A DNA stretch of 28,890 nucleotides, taken from a virus. The stretch's first letter is position 1. Each line of letters starts with the position of its first letter. Shown here piece after piece: positions 16,112-22,720 of this stretch. The notes under the pieces were generated by a model, which was given only the letters and a program-made list of their open reading frames with translations, ran no database searches and was not told the origin of the DNA. Made by a program: the position numbers and the translations under genes. The stretch spans positions 1 through 28,890 of IMG/VR virus record IMGVR_UViG_3300005617_000292. The stretch is one strand, 5' to 3'.

Positions 16112-17550
16112 CCCAGGGCTTCAGCGGGAGTGCCACCGCGGCGGCGATCGGGTCCGCCGAAGCGGTTGAAAATTGCGTAGCGGAGAGCGTCGGGCCCGTG
16201 GTTGTCGCGGTCGACGATCTCATCCGTGTAGCGGTCAGGGTCTTTGGGATCAGCTCGGCGCTTGTACAGACCAAGCTCACGCACAAGATTGGTACAGCTT
16301 GGGCTGACGTATAGCCGCGCTGTGCGGCTGATCAGTTCGGCCTCAACCCCGTTCACAGGGTCAGGCTCGGACCAAACCTCGCGGACGATGAACCGGTCAG
16401 CGACGCCCGCAACTCCGTCTTCGATCGAATTGTCGACCTCTTGGACGCGAGCGTGGCAGTCACGTCGATACGCCTCGATCCGAGCAGGCATCGACGGGTC
16501 GCCGTAGAACTTCGCAACCGGGTACCAGCTGAGCCACTTCTTTAGCTGCAGCTTCCACCAGTCCTCGGTTTTGTGCTGAGCGTAAACCTCGTCGAGCACG
16601 TAGCAAACGGCATCGCGGCCGCTGCCCAGTACTCCGATCAGAAGGAAAACGCCGGGGTCTTCGTAGCCATGATCGCAACCGATCAGGATCTCAGACCACT
16701 TCGCGTTTGCGGGAGGTTTCTTGACGTGAAAGCGCTCATCGAACGCTCCACCGTAAACCAAGCCCTCGCCAGCGTCGAAATCGCATTCCCACTCGCGAGC
16801 GAAAACGCTCGGCGTCGTGGTGGCTTTCGCCTTTGCGACCGCCTCTGCTGCCACAATCTCCGGAACGTCCCGGAACGTGGCGTAGAGAGAAAAAATCTTT
16901 TTGAACTCGGCGATCTGGAACGGCTGTAGACCGCTCACTTCCTCGCCGAGCCGGAGCCGCTTGCCGTATCGCCCGTCCCGGTACTGCCGATAAAGCAGGC
17001 CATGACGACCACGGCGCGGCGTTCCGCCGATCACCTCGAGACCAAGCGACCAAGTGGCGCTCAGCCAAGGAACGGCAACCGAATCATAGACGTTGCGATC
17101 GATGTCGTCCGCTTCGTCAGCGCACAGCAGATCGCAGCGTAAACCGCGCGCTGTTCGCGAGTTGTACTCGGAGGCCGGGACCGGCTTGACCCAGCTGCCG
17201 CCAGGGAAGGTGACGGCTCCGGTCTGCTTGTCGATCTTGGCGCCGAGAAAGTCCCAGCGTCCGCCGGGCTCAAGCTCGTTCAGGATGCCAGCGAGATGAA
17301 CGTCCTTGAATTGCTTCAAGGTTGGCATCAGCACGACGATGCGCACGCCCTTGAACGGATCCAACGCCTCACGGAGCTTGTTGTCCCACTTCGCGACTAG
17401 CCCCCACCAGAGCTGGCGAACGAACCACGATTTCCCAACACCGCGACCCCACGCGAGAACCAGCGTGCGGCGGCATGCGCCGGTGAATATCTTGTTCGCC
17501 CGAAACTGCGGCGTGTTCAGCGCGAGCTGGACATCAAGCCGGGCGTTCAA
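16108..17550 (-). CDS. terL: Terminase large subunit (packaging ATPase-nuclease)
   Basis: This motor pumps DNA into the prohead and cuts it. The ATPase half shows Walker A AWGRGVGKS (33-41), IVVLMPTLKQF, and Walker B LLCADEADD with Asp-Glu (141-149). The nuclease half has acidic residues in LIGCDHGYEDPG (Asp 293), KFYGDPSMP (Asp 351) and IVDRDNHGPDALRYAI (Asp 454). Its 480 residues are the usual length. The start is TTG 17550, overlapping the small subunit stop. It ends 428 bases before the portal start, an unusually large gap for this genome, occupied by a possible opposite-strand gene. Confidence 0.93.
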   Translation of the reverse strand: MNARLDVQLALNTPQFRANKIFTGACRRTLVLAWGRGVGKSWFVRQLWWGLVAKWDNKLREALDPFKGVRIVVLMPTLKQFKDVHLAGILNELEPGGRWDFLGAKIDKQTGAVTFPGGSWVKPVPASEYNSRTARGLRCDLLCADEADDIDRNVYDSVAVPWLSATWSLGLEVIGGTPRRGRHGLLYRQYRDGRYGKRLRLGEEVSGLQPFQIAEFKKIFSLYATFRDVPEIVAAEAVAKAKATTTPSVFAREWECDFDAGEGLVYGGAFDERFHVKKPPANAKWSEILIGCDHGYEDPGVFLLIGVLGSGRDAVCYVLDEVYAQHKTEDWWKLQLKKWLSWYPVAKFYGDPSMPARIEAYRRDCHARVQEVDNSIEDGVAGVADRFIVREVWSEPDPVNGVEAELISRTARLYVSPSCTNLVRELGLYKRRADPKDPDRYTDEIVDRDNHGPDALRYAIFNRFGGPDRRRGGTPAEALG

Positions 17551-18008
17551 TCGCCGTTCTCGACGCCCGTCAGATCTTCGCGCGTGGTCGTGATCGTGAC
17601 GTGAACCTCGGTCGGCTTGCCCGCGTCAGGAGCCTCGGCCTTTGCGAGATTGTGCGCGTTCTTCTCGGCGTCGAGCACGAGCTTTCCGTAGTCGGCGCGC
17701 TTGTCGATGATCACGACACTCGCGTCCTCGCTCAGGGCTGCAGGCGCCTCGAGCGCTCCACTGAATCGGTCGAGCGCAGTTTGCGCAACGCGCATCCGCA
17801 TCGCAACCAACTCCTCGAGCGCGGTCGCGCGCATTTGGCGGCGAGCCTCGGTGAAATCTGGGTCCTGTGACAACTCCCGAGCGATGTCTCGCCCGGTCCG
17901 CTCATTGAGCCCAGTCTCTCGCGCAGACTCCGCCGCGTTCCCCGAATACAGGTAGTGCGCTCGGAACTCTGCTACCGCCGCTTCTGGCGTTACGACACCT
18001 CGTGTCAT
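17547..18008 (-). CDS. terS: Terminase small subunit
   Basis: The small terminase recognises the phage packaging site and hands DNA to the large subunit. The 153-residue protein has the expected N-terminal helix-turn-helix (AAVAEFRAHYLYSGNAAES, then TGLNERTGRDIARELSQD), a central helical oligomerisation region (about 55-115) and a disordered tail. The stop overlaps the TTG start of the large terminase (TTGA), the classical gene pair. The start at ATG 18008 has GGGAG nearby. The assignment depends on this context as well as on the domain pattern. Confidence 0.8.
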   Translation of the reverse strand: MTRGVVTPEAAVAEFRAHYLYSGNAAESARETGLNERTGRDIARELSQDPDFTEARRQMRATALEELVAMRMRVAQTALDRFSGALEAPAALSEDASVVIIDKRADYGKLVLDAEKNAHNLAKAEAPDAGKPTEVHVTITTTREDLTGVENGD

Positions 18009-18055
18009 TGCTACTTGCTCCCGTTACGGCCGATTACGCCCGGTCGAGGCGAGGG

Positions 18056-18069
18056 AGCGCTTTCGCGCT
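18056..18069 (-). other. Hairpin with GAAA tetraloop before the terminase operon
   Basis: On the minus strand AGCGC and GCGCT enclose GAAA, a stable GNRA tetraloop. No T run follows, so it is not a standard terminator. It lies 47 bases upstream of the small terminase start and could be a leader structure. Confidence 0.35.
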
Positions 18070-18086
18070 GTGGTCTGGTTTTGGTG

Positions 18087-18326
18087 CTACCGCCGCGCCC
18101 ACCGCTGCACGTCCCTGAATTCCTGCGCTACCTCACGCTGGAGTCGGGACAGTGGCCTAGGCGCCGCTGGCTTGGGTGGACCCATCATCACCGCGAGAAT
18201 CAACCGCGCGGCTTCTGAGTCGTCGGGCTCCCAGCTGCCAGAGCTCTCGTTGAACCGCACCGGGTTGCGGCACTGCCGCCGCTCGTCGAGCTGGATTAGG
18301 CCCGTAGTCGAACTGGATAACTGCAC
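18087..18326 (-). CDS. Possible small protein (79 aa) upstream of terminase
   Basis: An in-frame stop lies just before, so the frame can only start at GTG 18326. The second half is charged and helical (ARLILAVMMGPP, then RLQREVAQEFRDVQRWARR), which looks protein-like. No good ribosome site is visible, and the N-terminal part is ordinary. It would be the first gene of the late module if real. No family was recognised. Confidence 0.42.
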   Translation of the reverse strand: MQLSSSTTGLIQLDERRQCRNPVRFNESSGSWEPDDSEAARLILAVMMGPPKPAAPRPLSRLQREVAQEFRDVQRWARR

Positions 18327-18568
18327 TGTCGATCGATTCTGCGCTCACTGGCCCATCGCTTGCTTAGCGAACCCGCATGAGGGATCCCGTTTGCCGCGCC
18401 CGCCTACCGCTCCACACTCAGCACGTCGGCAGCCCGACTGCCGGAAACGGCTCAGCCTGGCTGCTACGTGCGATTCGTCGGAGGCGCCAGTGACCCCCGT
18501 GACCGGCTACTGGGGACTTGCCCAGCGGCTCGGACGCGCGATGCAGAGGCGGTACGGAGAGCGTCCGG
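18327..18568. other. Stretch without a convincing gene at the early/late boundary
   Basis: No reading frame here has a plausible start, ribosome site and composition. A six-pair hairpin CGGCAG/CTGCCG with loop TCGGG (minus strand, near 18426-18442) is the only structure noted, without a T run. A late promoter or a packaging site would fit the position, but no clear promoter boxes were seen. Confidence 0.4.
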
Positions 18569-18817
18569 TTACGCCGCGACAGGCTCGCCCGTCGGCGTCG
18601 TCTCGTCGGTGAGCTCTTGCGGGCTCGGGGAGCAGGTCTTTCCCACACGGTACCCCGCTGGCACCGTGTGCTGGCCGCGAGCAGCGCAGGCCTCGCACAG
18701 CACCGTGTAGCAGTCGGGGCAGGCGTTCGTGGTCGCCGGAGCGATCTCACATTCGCCACACGTCCACTCACCGCCGAGCGGATGCTCGACTGCTAGGAGC
18801 GTGTGCGCGCGACCCAT
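18569..18817 (-). CDS. Small zinc-ribbon protein (82 aa)
   Basis: The start at ATG 18817 (MGRAHTLLAVEHPL) was chosen because the coding character begins there; the frame extends upstream into the previous gene. Four cysteine pairs or near-pairs occur at about residues 20-45: CGEC, CPDC and CEAC, a zinc-ribbon or RING-like array. The C-terminal 25 residues are Thr/Pro/Glu rich and probably disordered. Function unknown; zinc ribbons of this size often bind nucleic acid or mediate protein contacts. Confidence 0.55.
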   Translation of the reverse strand: MGRAHTLLAVEHPLGGEWTCGECEIAPATTNACPDCYTVLCEACAARGQHTVPAGYRVGKTCSPSPQELTDETTPTGEPVAA

Positions 18818-18860
18818 AAATAGGTGCCTGGCGGACCTGAGACGCCGTGAGACAATTTGG

Positions 18861-19172
18861 CTACACACGCACACCTGCCTTTTGGGCGAGTGCAAACACG
18901 CCACGAGTGAGGCGCTCTAGTACCTGATTTTGTGCCTCGATTGCGTCGTTGATACTCTGCAATTCTGGCACAATTGGCAGTTCTCCGAGGCGGTCGTTCG
19001 CGATTAGTTTGAACACCCGCGCGGAGTCCACTTCGAGGGGACTACGGGGACCATCGGAAAAAACTGCGAACTGTCTCAGTCTCCGATACGCCGAAGCGCG
19101 GGAGCACCCGAGCATTTTCGCCGCAGCCGCCAGGCGGATCCGAGTCGGGGTCACGTGCCGGATGGCGCTCAC
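18861..19172 (-). CDS. Small helix-turn-helix DNA-binding protein (103 aa)
   Basis: Residues about 10-33 (RIRLAAAAKMLGCSRASAYR) have the look of a helix-turn-helix or MerR/excisionase-like recognition motif. A C-terminal amphipathic helix (SINDAIEAQNQVLERLTR) could dimerise. It could regulate the early-to-late switch that lies just downstream, or act as an excisionase; position near the late operon favours regulation. It begins at GTG 19172 in a GTGA overlap. The fold is a motif-level reading only. Confidence 0.6.
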   Translation of the reverse strand: MSAIRHVTPTRIRLAAAAKMLGCSRASAYRRLRQFAVFSDGPRSPLEVDSARVFKLIANDRLGELPIVPELQSINDAIEAQNQVLERLTRGVFALAQKAGVRV

Positions 19173-19699
19173 TTTCCGAACTCCCGGTCGAAGCGGGCCA
19201 TGAGGCTGTTCAGTCGGCGCGGGCGCGCGCGGGCTGGGGTCATCTGCGCCGCCTTCAGGTAGGCCGCCTTGGCCGCCTTAAGTAGGTGCTCACCGCCGGG
19301 CGCCGAGTCGTCGTACTTGCACGCCTGAGTGCCGTACGCCGCGCGCAGCACCTGGCTCGCGCTGGGTCGGTCCTTGCCTTTCGGTACCTGCGCATCGATC
19401 TTGGACGGACCCCAGATGGTGGGCGTCTCAACCACATGCAGCTCGTAGCGCACGGTCTGCATCGGCATGAGCTGGTCGGCAACGCGAAAACGATCGAGTA
19501 CCGTGCCCATCGTGGTCGCGTCCGCGCCGGGCGAGTAGCTGTGCATCTTCGATTCGAACCCACCACCTCCGTTCGAGTCTAGGTTGCAGCTCGCGGTCCC
19601 TGGCTCGTGCCAGCAATAGTGCGCAACCTCGGGCTCGACGTCGGACCATGTTTGGGGTTGACGCGGTGCGCGAATATTTCGGGCTGTTTGTCCAGACAT
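19169..19699 (-). CDS. Hypothetical protein, 176 aa
   Basis: It begins at ATG 19699 with a clear ribosome site (AAGGAG) ten bases upstream, after the first real gap of the early region, so it may head a separate transcription unit. It contains cysteines (HYCWHEPGTASCNL, about residues 27-40), a Gly-rich turn and a C-terminal basic, Ala-rich helix (HLLKAAKAAYLKAAQM). No known domain was recognised. It ends in a GTGA overlap with the helix-turn-helix gene. Confidence 0.7.
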   Translation of the reverse strand: MSGQTARNIRAPRQPQTWSDVEPEVAHYCWHEPGTASCNLDSNGGGGFESKMHSYSPGADATTMGTVLDRFRVADQLMPMQTVRYELHVVETPTIWGPSKIDAQVPKGKDRPSASQVLRAAYGTQACKYDDSAPGGEHLLKAAKAAYLKAAQMTPARARPRRLNSLMARFDREFGK

Positions 19700-19741
19700 T
19701 GGCGTGCTACTCCTTGTGAATCGGCGGCAATCGATCCAAGG

Positions 19742-19765
19742 AGCTCAGCGCAAGCTGGGCTTTTT
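19742..19765 (+). terminator. Rho-independent terminator reading rightward (against the genes)
   Basis: On the plus strand GCTCAGC (19743-19749) pairs with GCTGGGC (19754-19760; one G-U), extended by an A-T pair. The tetraloop is GCAA and TTTTT follows. On the minus strand no T run follows, so it would stop rightward transcripts only. It stands between the early membrane-protein gene and the next leftward gene. Confidence 0.55.
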
Positions 19766-19770
19766 GCGTA

Positions 19771-20016
19771 TCAATTCACCGAATACGCCTCGCGCAAACA
19801 CCGCGGGCACTGACATTCCACGTCCACGTCGAGCGGTTCTTCCTCGTCCTCGGACAACCGGCTCTCGATGATATCGTCGCGGTATTCGATGGCGCTCCTG
19901 AGCTCGACATTCTCGGCCGCGAGTGCGTAGCACGCGCGCGACACGATCCAGACCGCGGGCATGGCGAATGCGAGGAGGACGAGCAGAGCGGCGATTGTGG
20001 CGATGGCGTAGGTCAC
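19771..20016 (-). CDS. Small membrane-anchored protein (81 aa) with acidic and cysteine-rich tail
   Basis: It begins at GTG 20016, coupled to the preceding gene. Residues 3-25 (around AIATIAALLVLLAFAMPAVW) are a hydrophobic helix, probably an uncleaved signal anchor. A helical stretch (ENVELRSAIEYRDDII), an acidic run (SEDEEEPLDVDVE) and CQCPRC near the C-terminus follow. It pairs with the preceding membrane protein, possibly as a complex. This is the last gene of the coupled early run; a 71-base gap follows. Confidence 0.6.
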   Translation of the reverse strand: MTYAIATIAALLVLLAFAMPAVWIVSRACYALAAENVELRSAIEYRDDIIESRLSEDEEEPLDVDVECQCPRCLREAYSVN

Positions 20017-20234
20017 GGGTACGGACTCCCATCATCGTGAAATGGACAAAACCTGCGCGCCGCGTACTGCCAAGGCTTGCGCCAGCGCCACTGGAGACGG
20101 CGCCCGCACTGCTGGCAAAACCGCGAGCGTGACCACGCTGCCAGCGCAATGAAGGCCACCAGAAACACGAATCCAGCGAGCTCGGCGATCGCGCTTGTCG
20201 CCAGGTAGCTGCCCCAGGTGATCGGCTCGTTCAT
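20013..20234 (-). CDS. Small single-pass membrane protein with cysteine/histidine tail (73 aa)
   Basis: Residues about 10-34 (around AIAELAGFVFLVAFIALAAW) form one clear transmembrane helix. The C-terminal 38 residues are basic and Trp-rich and contain CQQC and CPFH, a possible zinc site. Basic residues just after the helix suggest the tail lies in the cytoplasm. It begins at ATG 20234 and ends in a GTGA overlap with another small membrane protein. It is too far from late genes to be called a holin; superinfection or membrane-anchoring functions are possible but unproven. Confidence 0.6.
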   Translation of the reverse strand: MNEPITWGSYLATSAIAELAGFVFLVAFIALAAWSRSRFCQQCGRRLQWRWRKPWQYAARRFCPFHDDGSPYP

Positions 20235-20458
20235 TCTTCCGACTCCACCGGCGCTTCATCAGGAATCGGTGTGCCGGTTAGACCGTTGCGGTGACCGAAT
20301 GCGAGCTGCCGTTGAGCCCACCCAAAGAAGACGCCGATCCTAGTCAGGCTTACCGCCGCGCGCGCACGATACTCGCCTGTGCGGTCCGCTCCATCGACTA
20401 TCACCCTGAACTTCGGCGTGAGCTGTACGAGCACGCTCGGCATGGTGAATATTTTCAT
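20231..20458 (-). CDS. Hypothetical small protein, 75 aa
   Basis: The gene begins at ATG 20458 (ATGA overlap upstream) and ends in an ATGA overlap with the next. The product begins with beta-strand-like sequence (VLVQLTPKFRVIVDGADR) and has an acidic tail. No motif, signal peptide or membrane segment is visible. The coding call rests on the two coupled junctions and ordinary codon use. Confidence 0.6.
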   Translation of the reverse strand: MKIFTMPSVLVQLTPKFRVIVDGADRTGEYRARAAVSLTRIGVFFGWAQRQLAFGHRNGLTGTPIPDEAPVESEE

Positions 20459-20772
20459 TCGATCTCCGGGTCTGGTCCGGGCTCGTAGTTGCTCGCCAGC
20501 GTCGCCGTCAGCTCGGCTTGGGTTGGGGGCGGCGGCCGCGAATCGCGCTTCGATGCGGCTGCCGACGAAAGCCCGAGAGCGTGACCGCGCACTACGATCG
20601 CCATCGACGTCAGCGACTCGGCGAGCGCTCCGCAGATCGCCGCAGAGCCTCCGATCCGAATCATGTCGCGATCGATGATCCCGTATTGGTCCGGCCTGCC
20701 GAGGTAGATCCCGCCGTCGCTCCGCAGTACCAATCGCAGGTCGCCGACTTTTTCTGTGTGGATAGTCTTCAT
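20455..20772 (-). CDS. Hypothetical protein, 105 aa
   Basis: The start at ATG 20772 is supported by GGAGGGAGAGG just upstream; a longer frame exists but lacks such a site. The N-terminal 60 residues form a compact beta-rich domain (KVGDLRLVLRSDGGIYLG), followed by an Ala/Ile-rich helix and a disordered Pro-rich C-terminus. No family was recognised. It follows the primase-helicase after 40 bases and is coupled by ATGA to the next gene. Confidence 0.65.
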   Translation of the reverse strand: MKTIHTEKVGDLRLVLRSDGGIYLGRPDQYGIIDRDMIRIGGSAAICGALAESLTSMAIVVRGHALGLSSAAASKRDSRPPPPTQAELTATLASNYEPGPDPEIE

Positions 20773-20812
20773 TGCCTCTCCCTCCAGTCGTCGGGTGGTT
20801 CGTGGGCGGCGC

Positions 20813-22720
20813 TCATGGGTATCTCGCGCTTCCGTCGTCAAAATCGCCATCGAACTGCTTTACGTACTCGGGTCGCTCATCCAACGACTTACCCGTGAAG
20901 CTTGCCGTGACCTGGTTGAACTGCAGCTCGCACCAGTCGACAACCACAGGGCCGTCCTTGTTCTTTGGCACGTTGTACATGCGTGAGACGTTGTTCTCTC
21001 CGCTCGCGCCTGGCTTGATTTTACGCCAACCGAGCATGATGTGCTCAGCCATATTCTCGACGTCGCCAGATTCTTTCATGTCCTCGATCGTCGGTGGCTT
21101 GTCTTGAATTCGCTTCAGTTGCGAGAACACTACGCCCGCTGCAGCCACGTCGAGCTTCGTTCCCGGCGTCGACTTCTTGATCGCGTCGCCGATGATCTCG
21201 GCAGCTCGACTCACCTCGTTGCGCCGATCCTGCATCGGCCTCTTGGTCCGCATCCTCTGCAGGTAGTCGACGAGCACGAGCTGCGTTCCGATCTCTTCAC
21301 GACACGCCAGGATGGCTTCCGCAATCTGCTCCGCTGGCATCCCCATCGCATTCAGCAGCACGTAATTATGCGATGCAGCCGTGCCAATCTGCGCGATTCG
21401 CCCGATTTCGCGCGCGTCCAATTCGCCGTCTCGGACCCGCAGCGCATTCAGCTCACCCCTGCGGCACACGATGCGGCGCCCGTACATCAACGGCTGATCC
21501 TCGTTGACGACAACCAGGCACTTCACACCGAGCGGCAGGTTTTCTTCTAGGATCATCGTCGCCATGGTGCTCTTGCCCCAAGACGTCTGCGCCCCGACGC
21601 ACAGGATCATTCCCGAGCGCAACCCACCCAGCAGGCCATCGAGTTCTTTCACGCCCGTTGTGAACCCGCGCTTCGGCTTGTCCGAGGTCACGTGGTCGAA
21701 GACCTGCTTGATCAGTTGCCGTTCAGTGAACAGCGGGTAGCGTTCATGGATCGGCTTGGGCGCCTTCGGCCCGGTCGCTGTCTCCTCGTGCGAACTCTCT
21801 GGTTCAGGCCGATCCGCCTCGGCTGAAGGCTCACTCGGATCCGCTGCCGGCGGCGCCGCCACGCGCTGGGCTGGAGCCCACTCACGCTCCTCGCGCAGGA
21901 GGTAGCCGCGTTCGAGTCGCGAGTTTTGGCGCGCCTGCTTCGCCTTGTGGCGCAGCTCTTTCTCCGACCAAGCCGGCTGACAGCGGCCGTTGTAGTCGTT
22001 CCAGAGGATTCGAAACGTCGTGTCTTCGCTCAGGTCAAATCCGCATGCGAGCGCGCAGGCCACCTGCCACGTCGCGTCGTGCCCGTGCTGCCCAGCGATG
22101 GCGTCGGGCATCTTCGCGATGTACTTGAGCGCGCGCAGCTCGGCATTGCTCGGGTCAGATGCCCGATCGATCCGCTTTGGTTGCGCGGACGGCAACTCAC
22201 GTTTGAGCCATGCGTCGACGTTCATCGGGCCCGGCCCAGCGAGCAGTTCCGCACGAAACTCGCCGCCGGGTTTGGTGCCGGGCAGAAACCAAAATCGGCC
22301 CGGATCCTTTGTCGACGGGTCGACGTTTCCGCACCAAAGAGCGACGCGCTGCCAGAGCGCCTGGTGCTCGAACGCGCTCACTGCGCGCGAAAGGGGCAGC
22401 ACAACTCGGAACCGGTGCAACTCCGGAGTGTGTTTGCGGGTCGTCTGGACGAGCCCTTGGTAGGCCGCAAACTTCTCGAGCGCCCACTCGATGCTGCACC
22501 CGCCGTCGAAGTCCAGGCACAGCGCGTAGAGCTGCTGGACATGCTCCGCGGCGCGCTCACAAGGGCTGAATCGTCCCGGGGACCAACCTGGGTGCTCGCG
22601 GTCGCCTATGAATTCTCGACGCTGCGAGAGCCGCCTCAGGACGGTTTCCCAGTCGGGCGCCTCCCACTCGGAGCCCTGCGTGTCGACGAGGTTTGGCCAG
22701 AACGTGACTACGGGCTTCAT
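20813..22720 (-). CDS. Primase-polymerase / DnaB-type helicase fusion
   Basis: This 635-residue protein joins two replication activities. The N-terminal part is an archaeo-eukaryotic-type primase-polymerase: LCLDFDGG with the metal-binding Asp pair (70, 72), HRFRVVLPLSR (102-112), and DPGRFWFLPG (139-148). Residues about 205-265 (WQVACALACGFDL, LWNDYNGRCQPAW) resemble the PriCT helical domain. After a Pro/Glu linker (290-325) comes a RecA-fold helicase: Walker A GAQTSWGKST (376-385), Walker B LVLVDYLQ (481-488), FSQLKR (532-537) and KESGDVENMAEH (549-560), as in DnaB/RepA-like helicases. It should prime and unwind phage DNA. ATG 22720 overlaps the initiator stop. One protein supplies both functions, so the phage may not need host primase. 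Confidence 0.85.
   Translation of the reverse strand: MKPVVTFWPNLVDTQGSEWEAPDWETVLRRLSQRREFIGDREHPGWSPGRFSPCERAAEHVQQLYALCLDFDGGCSIEWALEKFAAYQGLVQTTRKHTPELHRFRVVLPLSRAVSAFEHQALWQRVALWCGNVDPSTKDPGRFWFLPGTKPGGEFRAELLAGPGPMNVDAWLKRELPSAQPKRIDRASDPSNAELRALKYIAKMPDAIAGQHGHDATWQVACALACGFDLSEDTTFRILWNDYNGRCQPAWSEKELRHKAKQARQNSRLERGYLLREEREWAPAQRVAAPPAADPSEPSAEADRPEPESSHEETATGPKAPKPIHERYPLFTERQLIKQVFDHVTSDKPKRGFTTGVKELDGLLGGLRSGMILCVGAQTSWGKSTMATMILEENLPLGVKCLVVVNEDQPLMYGRRIVCRRGELNALRVRDGELDAREIGRIAQIGTAASHNYVLLNAMGMPAEQIAEAILACREEIGTQLVLVDYLQRMRTKRPMQDRRNEVSRAAEIIGDAIKKSTPGTKLDVAAAGVVFSQLKRIQDKPPTIEDMKESGDVENMAEHIMLGWRKIKPGASGENNVSRMYNVPKNKDGPVVVDWCELQFNQVTASFTGKSLDERPEYVKQFDGDFDDGSARYP

Noticed and set aside
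20013-20234. Holin
   Set aside because: One transmembrane helix and small size fit loosely, but it sits in the early operon and no endolysin is nearby.
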